In this document: piece by piece, positions 44,867 through 52,276 of the stretch | How the letters are laid out: each line of letters opens with the position of its first letter | How positions within the stretch are numbered: position 1 is the first letter of the stretch | Assembly (NCBI GenBank): GCA_964433555.1 | Contig: CAYSRG010000003.1 | Span: forward strand, 62,001-126,000 | DNA: 64,000 nucleotides | Source of the DNA: Stramentimicrobium sp964433555 | GTDB lineage: Bacteria; Atribacterota; Phoenicimicrobiia; Phoenicimicrobiales; Stramentimicrobiaceae | Direction: 5' to 3' | Made by a program: the position numbers and the translations under genes | The notes under the pieces: model-generated | What the model saw: the letters and a program-made list of their open reading frames with translations, nothing else | What the model was told of the DNA's origin: nothing | Databases searched by the model: none

Positions 44867-45928
44867 TTAAGGTCTGATCATCGGCATCCCCATGTCGGGA
44901 CCACCAAAACCCTGGTTACGGGGATTGACAGGTGAGGTCAGCTGATAATTGTTAACAATGATCCGGTCCCCTTCCTGTAAGCCCTCGGTGACTTCCTGAT
45001 AATAGCCGTCACTGATGCCGGTTTTAACCGGTATGGGTTTAGCCTGATTGTTGTCAACCCTGATCACCATATCGCCCTGTTTCCCGTTTGCTATCGCAGT
45101 AACAGGAACGATGACCACATCTTCCGCCGAATGAACAATGATTTCTGCGGTAGCCGAAAATCCCGGTTTAAAATATGGAGATACTTCGTCCAATAAAATT
45201 GTCACCGGCACCGTTACCACACCGCTTTCGGTATTGGCATATTCCGATACTTTTGTCACGATACCATAAAAGATTTGACCTTTCAGAATATCTAATTCAA
45301 TTTCCACCTTCTGACCGACTTCCACCTTCAGGCAATCCACTTCACTAACCGACACTTCAACCTCATAGGAAGTATCATCAATTAAGTAGATAACATCATT
45401 GCTGCCTTCGATAAAATCTCCCTTTTCTACGAATATTTCTACAATTTTACCGAAAAAAGGAGACTTTAAGGTTTTTGATTCATAATTCTCCCGGGCAACT
45501 TCCATGGTAAGTTGTTTTTCTTCAATGGTACTGGGAGAACTGCTGATTTTAGCCAGCTCGTATTCATTCTTTGCTTTAAGATAGGTCAAATGTTCCTGTT
45601 TATCTTCCAGTTTGACCAATGCCTGTCCCTGCTCAACTAGGTCCCCTGTTTCGACAAAAATTTCTTGCACCGTACCTCCCGTTGTTCCGGTTGATGCAAA
45701 ACTCAAATGTACCTGATTTTCCGGCTGAAGGTAACCACTGGTGGATACCTTTTCTTTGATGCTTCCTCTGGTGACTTCCACAGCAGTATCCAGGTCTATC
45801 TCTTCAGCAGAAATGTCTGAAACTGAACCTGCAACAGGATTGATTTTCTGTAGGAGGTAATCTTTGCTGAAGTATGCACCAACCGCTATTAACAGAATGA
45901 TAAACAACCAGATAAACCATTTCTTCAT
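44867..45928 (-). CDS. Periplasmic adaptor (membrane fusion) protein, MacA/HlyD type
   Basis: A 353-aa adaptor with an N-terminal membrane anchor (about 4-22), a split lipoyl/barrel-sandwich region (EIFVETGDLVEQGQALVKLED and SPFFGKIVEIFVEKGDFIEG), a short coiled hairpin between them, and beta-barrel/MP domains. The helical hairpin is very short, which would leave a small reach to the outer-membrane partner. It lies between TolC and ABC genes of one operon. Confidence 0.91.
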   Translation of the reverse strand: MKKWFIWLFIILLIAVGAYFSKDYLLQKINPVAGSVSDISAEEIDLDTAVEVTRGSIKEKVSTSGYLQPENQVHLSFASTGTTGGTVQEIFVETGDLVEQGQALVKLEDKQEHLTYLKAKNEYELAKISSSPSTIEEKQLTMEVARENYESKTLKSPFFGKIVEIFVEKGDFIEGSNDVIYLIDDTSYEVEVSVSEVDCLKVEVGQKVEIELDILKGQIFYGIVTKVSEYANTESGVVTVPVTILLDEVSPYFKPGFSATAEIIVHSAEDVVIVPVTAIANGKQGDMVIRVDNNQAKPIPVKTGISDGYYQEVTEGLQEGDRIIVNNYQLTSPVNPRNQGFGGPDMGMPMIRP

Positions 45929-45940
45929 GATCTTTTCACC

Positions 45941-47392
45941 TCAAATTTCTTCCCGCAGATAACCAATAAAATGGGCTAACTTCAAACGGTCCACAAACCA
46001 CTGATCTTCAGCCTTTTTCATATTCATTTCCTTCTCTTTCAACGCCAGCAGTTCATTCTTCCATTGTGTCTCACTGATGGCTTCCTGCTGGTATTGCTTT
46101 TCCAGAATTTCAGCCTTATGCTGCTCCTTCTTTAGAATCAATAACTGAGTATCCAGATAAAGCCGGTTATATAGATCCTGATCTATCAACTGTTCCCCTT
46201 CCAATCTTAATTGTTCCTTCAAATAGGCAATACTGACTTCCTTTTGCTGAATATTGGCCTTCTTCTGCTGCTCTTTGAGTTTCTGTGCACCGCCGTCTGC
46301 CAGGTTAACCGAAAAATCCACCATGGCAAACCAGTCACCGGGATACTGATAGCCACCGGAAAGATTCACCTTTGGTTTTCCCTCATCTTCCATCCATTCC
46401 AGTTCTTTCACCAATGCCTCCAACTCCACTTCGCTGTTCTTAATCCGGTAATGCTTCTTTTGGGCATCCGCAATGATTGCGAGCCGATCTATCTCATTGA
46501 TTTTCAGGGATTCCATAAGTGAAAAAAGATTTTGGATAAAATCTGTTCCATCCCCGAAATAGACTATCGTATCCTCGGGTAGATTGAGGTTAAGAAACCA
46601 TTGTTTTTTAGCCAGAGAAAGACCCTGCTCCTGGTTTACCAGTTGATTTTCGGCTTCCTCCAGGGCGATCTGCGCTTCTGTCTCCTGCTGGTATCCGCCC
46701 TCTCCCAATTCTATCTGTTTTCCGATCCTTGTCAATGTGTCTCTGGCCAGCGTTACTCGCTCCCGGGCAAGAATAACCTGTTCCTGAAGACGGATGACAT
46801 TCAGATAACCCTGAACAAATTCAATCTGTTTTTCCATCTCTTCCCACTCTAATTCTTCTAATTTCATCCTCAGGCTGTTTTTGATGTTGTAAACCTGTTT
46901 TTCATTTTCAGTCCAGGAATCAGGATAGACCTGTTTGGACAATTTGATATTGGCATTCATCTCGCTGGTTATCTTCCTGTAATCTGTCTGCATCAAATCA
47001 TCTGTTTCCCATGCTATTTCCGTAGATAGATTAATATGATCTGAAAGTATCTTTGTTGCCGATAGACTTACTTCAGTAGAGGGTGAAAATGCATTATCAT
47101 TCACTTCAACAGAATTCTCTCTGTTCTTTCCAAAATACCAGATGGGTGTGACACTGAAATCCACCTGAAAGGATTGGGCAGCATCCAGAATTTCCAGATT
47201 CCGTTCCAGCTCAAGAAGACTGTTACGGATCGTATTCAGATCATAGTTGTTTTCAACACCCCATCGGATGGCTTCTTCCGGATTCATCTCTTTTGCCAGG
47301 ATGCTCCCGCTGTATGAAACCAGTACCAGAATGACTATAATAGTAAAAAGAATGATTTGATCAGGATATTTTAAATCAATAATTTTTCTCAT
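45941..47392 (-). CDS. TolC-family outer-membrane efflux protein (second, long)
   Basis: A 483-aa protein with an N-terminal hydrophobic signal (about 14-33) and the long heptad-rich helices of OEP/TolC proteins (about 160-260 and 370-460). The first OEP half has EAIRWGVENNYDLNTIRNSLLE. Its start overlaps the stop of the other TolC gene (ATGA), with AAGGAG inside that gene's 3' end. Two tandem, different TolC-type genes in one pump operon are unusual; they might form a mixed trimer or serve different steps. Confidence 0.82.
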   Translation of the reverse strand: MRKIIDLKYPDQIILFTIIVILVLVSYSGSILAKEMNPEEAIRWGVENNYDLNTIRNSLLELERNLEILDAAQSFQVDFSVTPIWYFGKNRENSVEVNDNAFSPSTEVSLSATKILSDHINLSTEIAWETDDLMQTDYRKITSEMNANIKLSKQVYPDSWTENEKQVYNIKNSLRMKLEELEWEEMEKQIEFVQGYLNVIRLQEQVILARERVTLARDTLTRIGKQIELGEGGYQQETEAQIALEEAENQLVNQEQGLSLAKKQWFLNLNLPEDTIVYFGDGTDFIQNLFSLMESLKINEIDRLAIIADAQKKHYRIKNSEVELEALVKELEWMEDEGKPKVNLSGGYQYPGDWFAMVDFSVNLADGGAQKLKEQQKKANIQQKEVSIAYLKEQLRLEGEQLIDQDLYNRLYLDTQLLILKKEQHKAEILEKQYQQEAISETQWKNELLALKEKEMNMKKAEDQWFVDRLKLAHFIGYLREEI

Positions 47393-48456
47393 GGTAAGAC
47401 TCCTTTGTCTAAAGTTCCCATTAATCTGTGTAATTCCAGATATGCCTGATAAACCTGCCGAACAGAGGAAATAAGACGGGATTGCGCATCCAGTACCCCG
47501 ATAGTTGCTGAAAGTAATTCTTCATCCGTTCTTAATCCGGCCTGAACCTGTTGTCGAATCATGGATTCATTTTCCCTTATCTCTTCCAGGCTTTTCTGGC
47601 TTAAAGTGATCGCATTTTTGGCCTGGTTATACTTCAACCATTGTGTCTCAACCTGATCATCAAGATCATGCTGGGACAAAGATTTTTCCAGTTGAGCGAT
47701 GGTAAAGTTATTCTCTAATTTTTTTATTTCTATTCCTGAATCATCGCTCACTCTTGCCTTTTCCAACTCCCTCTCCGCTTGATTGATTTTAAGGGATTGA
47801 CTCTTTAAAGCAACACTGTTTTTACTGGCTTGTTGTATAGCTTCTTCCAGGTTTATTTCCGGAAATCCCGGTAAAGCCATTTCCGTTAAGCGGATATCCT
47901 GTTCGCGGGGAAGACCCAGTGAATTTTTGACTTCCATGATGAGCTGCTGATGGTTCAACATGCTTTCCTGGTAGGAAAAGAGGGCATCGTAATATTCATT
48001 CCCCTGTTGCAACAGATTAAGATCGATACTGTATCCTGCTGCGACCTGTTTTTCAACACTCTCCAGGATGATCTCCTCCAATTCTACATTTTGCTCCTGG
48101 CTTTCAATCTCCTTCTCAGCCATCAATAGACGAAAATAATCATCTACCACTTTGATGAATAGCTGGTCTTTTTCTAATTGAAATTGATTCTGTTGTCCTA
48201 AGAGTGTTATTTCTTTTTGTAAATCAGATAGAGTCGATTCCGAAAGCAGATTTTCTGCTTCCATCTTCTGAACTTCCAGCCTGGTATTTTCCAGCTGAAC
48301 AAGGGCAATTTTAAAATCCAGGTTATTTAAAACAGCCAGCTCGATCATCCGGGAAGGTCCCAGTGTAACCGGCTCTTGCGCCGAGGCCTGCAATCTCCCG
48401 ATACCACTTAGAAAGATTAAAAAAAAGCATCCTATTAGAAAGAATTGTTTCTTCAT
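47389..48456 (-). CDS. TolC-family outer-membrane efflux protein (first, short)
   Basis: A 355-aa protein with a signal peptide (about 4-26, ending ASA) and coiled-coil OEP repeats (RMIELAVLNNLDFKIALVQLEN and later LEEAIQQASKNSVALKSQ). It is shorter than typical TolC proteins (over 400 aa), so one of the barrel or helical elements is reduced. First gene of the five-gene efflux operon; strong AAAGGAGG before ATG. Divergent from marR. Confidence 0.8.
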   Translation of the reverse strand: MKKQFFLIGCFFLIFLSGIGRLQASAQEPVTLGPSRMIELAVLNNLDFKIALVQLENTRLEVQKMEAENLLSESTLSDLQKEITLLGQQNQFQLEKDQLFIKVVDDYFRLLMAEKEIESQEQNVELEEIILESVEKQVAAGYSIDLNLLQQGNEYYDALFSYQESMLNHQQLIMEVKNSLGLPREQDIRLTEMALPGFPEINLEEAIQQASKNSVALKSQSLKINQAERELEKARVSDDSGIEIKKLENNFTIAQLEKSLSQHDLDDQVETQWLKYNQAKNAITLSQKSLEEIRENESMIRQQVQAGLRTDEELLSATIGVLDAQSRLISSVRQVYQAYLELHRLMGTLDKGVLP

Positions 48457-48531
48457 CCACTTCCTCCTTTAAGTTACAGCTAAACGATGCGTGCTGAATC
48501 CCTTAAATCTTATGATCTTGTGCTGCTTTTC

Positions 48532-48537
48532 ATTATA
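48532..48537 (-). promoter_or_regulatory. -10 box of the efflux operon promoter
   Basis: A consensus TATAAT on the minus strand about 75 bp before the first TolC start; the -35 (TTAAGC at 19 bp) is poor. Confidence 0.4.
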
Positions 48538-48600
48538 GTGGGTAAATTTAAAAAATGCTTAAACAAAATCTTAAATTTTTATAAAAAATAGATCTTCTGG

Positions 48601-48628
48601 TTGACAAACAGGAAATCCCTTCTATAAT
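48601..48628 (+). promoter_or_regulatory. Promoter of marR-MATE
   Basis: Consensus TTGACA (48601-48606), 16 bp, and consensus TATAAT (48623-48628). Confidence 0.8.
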
Positions 48629-48648
48629 ATATTTAGCTGGCTAAATAT
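48629..48648. promoter_or_regulatory. Probable MarR operator
   Basis: ATATTTAGC-TG-GCTAAATAT, a perfect 9-2-9 palindrome directly after the -10 box, covering the expected transcription start and ending 9 bp before the marR ATG. Typical for MarR autorepression. Confidence 0.75.
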
Positions 48649-48656
48649 TAAGAGAG

Positions 48657-49106
48657 ATGAAAGCATCTGTCATGATCAAAAGTGAAACCAGAGATATTCC
48701 CAGACTCATTATGGGCATCGGTCATCATTTAAAGTTGCGCCTGGACAAGAGACTGAGTCAAAACAACCTGACCATCTCCCAGTTCAAAGTATTGGCCTAC
48801 TTATGGGAACATCATCAACAGAAAGTCAATCAAAAACAGATTCATGATTTTCTGGAAATTAAACCCTCTTCAATGACCAAACTGATCAGATTATTACAGG
48901 CAAAGGATTTAATTCAAAAAGAGGTTGATCCGGATGATCCCAGGAATAAAATCATCAAAATCACAGCAGCCGGTATGGAGATCAAAAAGATCTGCCTGCA
49001 TCATATGAAACAATCTGAAAACTATCTTCTAAAAGACTTTTCGGAACAGGAAATGGATACATTCTATGATTTGTTACTCAGGATAAAGGAAAAAATCCGA
49101 TCTTAA
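48657..49106 (+). CDS. MarR-family transcriptional regulator
   Basis: A 149-aa winged-helix regulator. LTISQFKVLAYLWEH near residue 38, IKPSSMTKLIRLLQAKDLI near 72 and the wing DPDDPRNKIIKITAAG near 99 define MarR. The ATG at 48657 abuts its only purine-rich site, so the mRNA may start very close to the gene, or an ATG at 48672 could be used. It is followed by a MATE exporter and is divergent from the MacAB/TolC operon, so it probably controls both. Confidence 0.92.
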   Translation: MKASVMIKSETRDIPRLIMGIGHHLKLRLDKRLSQNNLTISQFKVLAYLWEHHQQKVNQKQIHDFLEIKPSSMTKLIRLLQAKDLIQKEVDPDDPRNKIIKITAAGMEIKKICLHHMKQSENYLLKDFSEQEMDTFYDLLLRIKEKIRS

Positions 49107-49168
49107 TTATCTAGATGGTGACATAAATCGAAGCAGGAACAGAGCAATACGGAAAAAGGAGCATTGAA

Positions 49169-50569
49169 ATGGATGAAAAGCGAATAAAAATTCTAAGGGA
49201 TGCACCCCCCACACAGGCCATTCTGAGTTTATCTATTCCAACCATTATGGGCATGCTGGTTCAGGTATTCTATAATCTTACCGATACCTTTTTTGTAGGA
49301 AAATTAAATGATCCCTTCCAGGTAGCCGCCGTTTCGGTAGCTTTTCCCATCTTTATGATGTTGATGTCAGTCGCCGGCATGTTCGGATTTGGAGCGGCAT
49401 CATATATCTCCAGATTGCTGGGGAAAAAAGATTATCTGATGGCCAAAAAGACCAGCGCAACGGCTTTTTATGCTTGCCTGATTGCAGCGCTATTGGTTAC
49501 TATCGGAAGTTTGATTTTTATATCACCAATCCTGAAATTAATCGGGGTAACCCCGGAAACCCAAAGATATGCTTATGAATACCTGTCAATCATATTCCTG
49601 GGCAGTACCGTGATGATGACCAAATTTATGCTTACCCAATTACTTCGCTCAGAGGGAGCAGCAAAGGTAGCCATGATTGGTATGTTTATCGGAACGGGAA
49701 TCAATATTATTCTTGATCCTATCTTCATCCTGACCTGGGGATATGGTGTAAAAGGAGCGGCAGTTGCCACCCTGATAGGACAGGCAATCGGTTTACTGTA
49801 TTATTTCAGTTTTTACATAAAAAAGAAGAGTATCATATCTATTAATTGGAAATATTTTTCTTTACAAAAAGAGATTTATCTGGAAATCTTCAGGATTGGG
49901 ATTCCCGCATCCATACACACTCTAATGATCAGTATTGCCCAGACAATGGGAAATTACGTAGCAGCCAGCTACAATGACATGATCGTAGCAGCTTATGGCA
50001 TCAATCATCGTATTTTTTCCATGTGCATTATGACTTTAATCGGATTGTCTGAGGGTACACAGCCCTTGATCGGCTATAGTTATGGCGCCAAAAATATTAA
50101 GCGCCTGAATAAGATTATTAAAACAGCCGGTGTTATGGCTACCAGTATCTCCATTTTTTTTGTCATATTCTTCTATCTTTTTGCCGGAAAGCTGATTCAA
50201 ATCTTTATTAATAACCAACAGGTCGTAACCTATGGGATTCAGATTATGCGCGCCATCATTATTGCGCTGCCTTTTGCGGGTATTCAGTTTCTGATAAGGG
50301 TCAGTTTTCAAGCCCTGGGAAAGGGAAGGCCAGCTTTGATCCTTGCCTTAGCCCGACAGGGCTTATTTTATATTCCCGCTCTTTTTATCCTGAATAGATT
50401 CTTTGAATTTTCTGGATTTATTTATGCACAACCATTTGCCAATATTCTCACTTTTCTGCTAGCAATTACTCTGTTTAATAGGATTAGATGGCAGATTATC
50501 AATGAACATCGGGAAGCAGAAAGAAGGGCAGTGGCTACTAAACTAGACGAGTCTTATTTAGAAACCTAG
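49169..50569 (+). CDS. MATE-family multidrug exporter
   Basis: A 466-aa membrane protein with about 12 helices in two homologous halves. PTIMGMLVQVFYNLTDTFFVG near residue 25 and the matching second-half segment near 240 (PASIHTLMISIAQTMGNYVA) are the family hallmarks; GTGINIILDPIF near 172 also fits. Members export cationic drugs or metabolites by Na+ or H+ exchange. AAAAAGGAG before ATG. Cotranscribed with marR, in the higher-GC block. Confidence 0.92.
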   Translation: MDEKRIKILRDAPPTQAILSLSIPTIMGMLVQVFYNLTDTFFVGKLNDPFQVAAVSVAFPIFMMLMSVAGMFGFGAASYISRLLGKKDYLMAKKTSATAFYACLIAALLVTIGSLIFISPILKLIGVTPETQRYAYEYLSIIFLGSTVMMTKFMLTQLLRSEGAAKVAMIGMFIGTGINIILDPIFILTWGYGVKGAAVATLIGQAIGLLYYFSFYIKKKSIISINWKYFSLQKEIYLEIFRIGIPASIHTLMISIAQTMGNYVAASYNDMIVAAYGINHRIFSMCIMTLIGLSEGTQPLIGYSYGAKNIKRLNKIIKTAGVMATSISIFFVIFFYLFAGKLIQIFINNQQVVTYGIQIMRAIIIALPFAGIQFLIRVSFQALGKGRPALILALARQGLFYIPALFILNRFFEFSGFIYAQPFANILTFLLAITLFNRIRWQIINEHREAERRAVATKLDESYLET

Positions 50570-50585
50570 TTACCTCTTTTTTAGA

Positions 50586-50636
50586 TAAAAAGCGGGAAAC
50601 CTTTATTTTTTAAAAAGAGTTAGAGATTTCCCCGCT
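50586..50636 (-). terminator. Probable terminator between MATE gene and exported-protein gene
   Basis: AGCGGG-AAA (50591-50599) pairs with TTT-CCCCGCT (50627-50636), enclosing an inner A/T hairpin. On the minus strand it is followed by TTTTTATCT, ending the 50757-51200 transcript; it may also slow transcription from the plus strand. Confidence 0.5.
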
Positions 50637-50756
50637 ATTTACCAGAATATCTATCTTTTGATATTTGCTTAAAAATAAAATTTTTGTACTTTATTGCTAA
50701 GGTATCTTTTTATTTTGCTTTTATATTAACAACAGTTTTGGTAAAGCTATGTCTTC

Positions 50757-51200
50757 TTAGCTAATAGTAAAATCTTTAACTGCTATTAAAACATCACCTA
50801 TATATATCCTTACCTTCCAGTCACCAGTCAGGTTTACCGAATAACGATCCCTAATACCAATCCAGTACCAGGAACGATAATTCTGGTAATTTCCTGGTTC
50901 CATCCCTAACTTACCCACATGATAAATATTACCCTGTGGGTCTTCCCATTCCCAGGTAATGTTAAATTCTTCTAAAGAAAAATAATTAAATCTTATCCAG
51001 CAAACTACCTTCTCATCCCAGATTGAAAAAGAAGTAGTCTCGAAAATTGGATTGTTTTCCTCTATATCTTTACACAGGAATATCCTGCCAAGATATTGGG
51101 ATTCCTGAACTACCTCTTCCGCCTGAATGGATAGAGTGCCTGCTAAAAATATTATCAGTAAAATACACCAGTATATGTTAAAGATATTTTTATTATTCAT
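50757..51200 (-). CDS. Exported protein of unknown function
   Basis: A 147-aa protein with a clear signal peptide (about 8-27, cleavage after QA). The mature part is predicted beta-rich, with many aromatic residues and a C-terminal LTGDWKVRIYIGDVLIAVKD strand pair, a pattern seen at the end of many small extracellular beta-sandwich domains. No family is recognised. AGGAGGGG before ATG. It stands alone between the efflux block and the ilv leader. Confidence 0.75.
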   Translation of the reverse strand: MNNKNIFNIYWCILLIIFLAGTLSIQAEEVVQESQYLGRIFLCKDIEENNPIFETTSFSIWDEKVVCWIRFNYFSLEEFNITWEWEDPQGNIYHVGKLGMEPGNYQNYRSWYWIGIRDRYSVNLTGDWKVRIYIGDVLIAVKDFTIS

Positions 51201-51527
51201 TTTCCCCTCCTATAGATTTTATTTTAATGCCTCTCTTATATTTTACCAGAATTTAAAAATGAAGAATATTTTTCTTTTTGAATTATTTACCATTATTTTT
51301 CTTACCCCAATTTCTACTCCTCAATATTAATTTTATAATTACTTACGTTTTATTGCAAACCATATTATCAAGAAATACGTTAAAATATCGTCTCAGTAGG
51401 CTCGATTTTACTCTCTAATAATATAAAGCTGATATTACCCCTGATACCCATAGGTGCGCCTTTAAACTTTAAATAATATAAAAAAGTGTGCAGTTTTAAT
51501 TTTTAATTGACACCAGAAAAAAATTAT

Positions 51528-51556
51528 TTGACATATGCTGGGTTTTTTAGTACAAT
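51528..51556 (+). promoter_or_regulatory. Promoter of the ilv leader
   Basis: TTGACA (51528-51533), 17 bp, TACAAT (51551-51556). It lies about 720 bp upstream of ilvB, so the untranslated leader is long. Confidence 0.8.
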
Positions 51557-51584
51557 CCATAGAAATTTAATATATCCTAAAATA

Positions 51585-51837
51585 GAAGACAGTTAGGCAA
51601 AGCAATGAACTAAAGAGAGCCAGAAAATGGTGTGAACTGGTAGTTCTACTTTGTTGAGAATCACTTCTATTATCTAAACTGACCATCAAATAAATCCCGT
51701 CGCATTTTTAATGCGTTATGCCAATTAAGTAGTATAAAGAAATATTATTTTCTTTATCAAATTAGGGTGGTACCACGAATCCTTCGTCCCTATTTTAATT
51801 AGTAAGATTAAAATGGGAAGAAGGATTTTTTTATTTT
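51585..51837 (+). promoter_or_regulatory. T-box leader of the ilv operon, probably isoleucine-specific
   Basis: AGAGAGCC and GGTGTGAAC elements of stem I, the T-box AGGGTGGTACCACG (51764-51777) and a strong terminator are present. In the specifier region TCTATTATCT contains ATC (51672-51674), an isoleucine codon, suited to ilv genes; the exact register is not certain because the usual GAAN before the specifier is altered. Bulge UGGU would pair with an A73 discriminator, as expected for tRNA-Ile. Confidence 0.88.
51779..51837 (+). terminator. Terminator of the ilv T-box
   Basis: ATCCTTC...ATTTTAAT (from 51779) pairs with ATTAAAAT...GAAGGAT (to 51826), followed by TTTTTT-A-TTTT. Confidence 0.92.
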
Positions 51838-51844
51838 CGGGAGT

Positions 51845-51950
51845 ATGCCTAGGGTTCCGTTTTTATTAAAAGTCTGGACCAAGTGGCATAAAATGCGTTT
51901 CAGATAAAACGTATTACACCGTGGGTAAAAAAGACCCCAGCGGATAGGTC
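51845..51950 (+). promoter_or_regulatory. ykkC-class riboswitch aptamer (probable ppGpp-type, subtype 2)
   Basis: Directly after the T-box terminator come CCTAGGGTTCCG, then GTCTGGACCAAG, then ACACCGTGGGTAAAA, GACCCCAGCGG and ATAGGT. These match, in order, the conserved blocks of the ykkC RNA (CUAGGGUUCCG, ACUGGUCCGAG, ACACGG.GGGAUAAAA, CCCGGGAGAUAGGU). GCCTA (51847-51851) and TAGGT (51945-51949) form P1. Among ykkC subtypes, the ppGpp class is known upstream of branched-chain amino acid genes, matching ilvB-ilvH-ilvC here. The ligand is inferred from context. Confidence 0.75.
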
Positions 51951-51990
51951 CCAATATTTACAATTAAGGAACTATCTCTGGGGTTTAACT
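51934..51990 (+). terminator. Hairpin competing with the ykkC aptamer
   Basis: ACCCCAG (51934-51940) pairs with CTGGGGT (51978-51984), extended by GATAG/CTATC and TCC/GGA. The stem uses the 3' part of the aptamer, including the P1 strand, so the two folds exclude each other. The T-run after it is weak (TTTAACTATATC), so termination is probable, not certain. Confidence 0.55.
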
Positions 51991-52167
51991 ATATCTATTA
52001 ATGTTAAATTAAGGAATCAATGTGCTCGATTATATTTTATGGCTGGGGATATAATTCCTATAAATTTTTACACCTTAGCTAACTGAGATAAATAGTATTT
52101 ATTATAAAAGAATACTAAAAACAAGATATGGAAAAGATTAATTAATATTACACTTGAACTTAATTTT

Positions 52168-52204
52168 AGGGATTCTCAAGAGGAAGTAGTCCCCTTGTAT
52201 ATTC
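52168..52204 (+). repeat. Dispersed hairpin repeat, copy B
   Basis: AGGGATTCTCAAGAGGAAG followed by TAGTCCCCTTGTATATT. CAAGAGGA pairs with TCCCCTTG. It lies in the last 290 bp of the ilv leader, 70 bp before ilvB; the remaining leader shows no other structure I recognise. Confidence 0.6.
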
Positions 52205-52276
52205 TAACGGATTGAGATTTATGGTAATTACTAAAAACAACAAAAATAAAAATATCTTTAATAAGGAGGGATAGTT

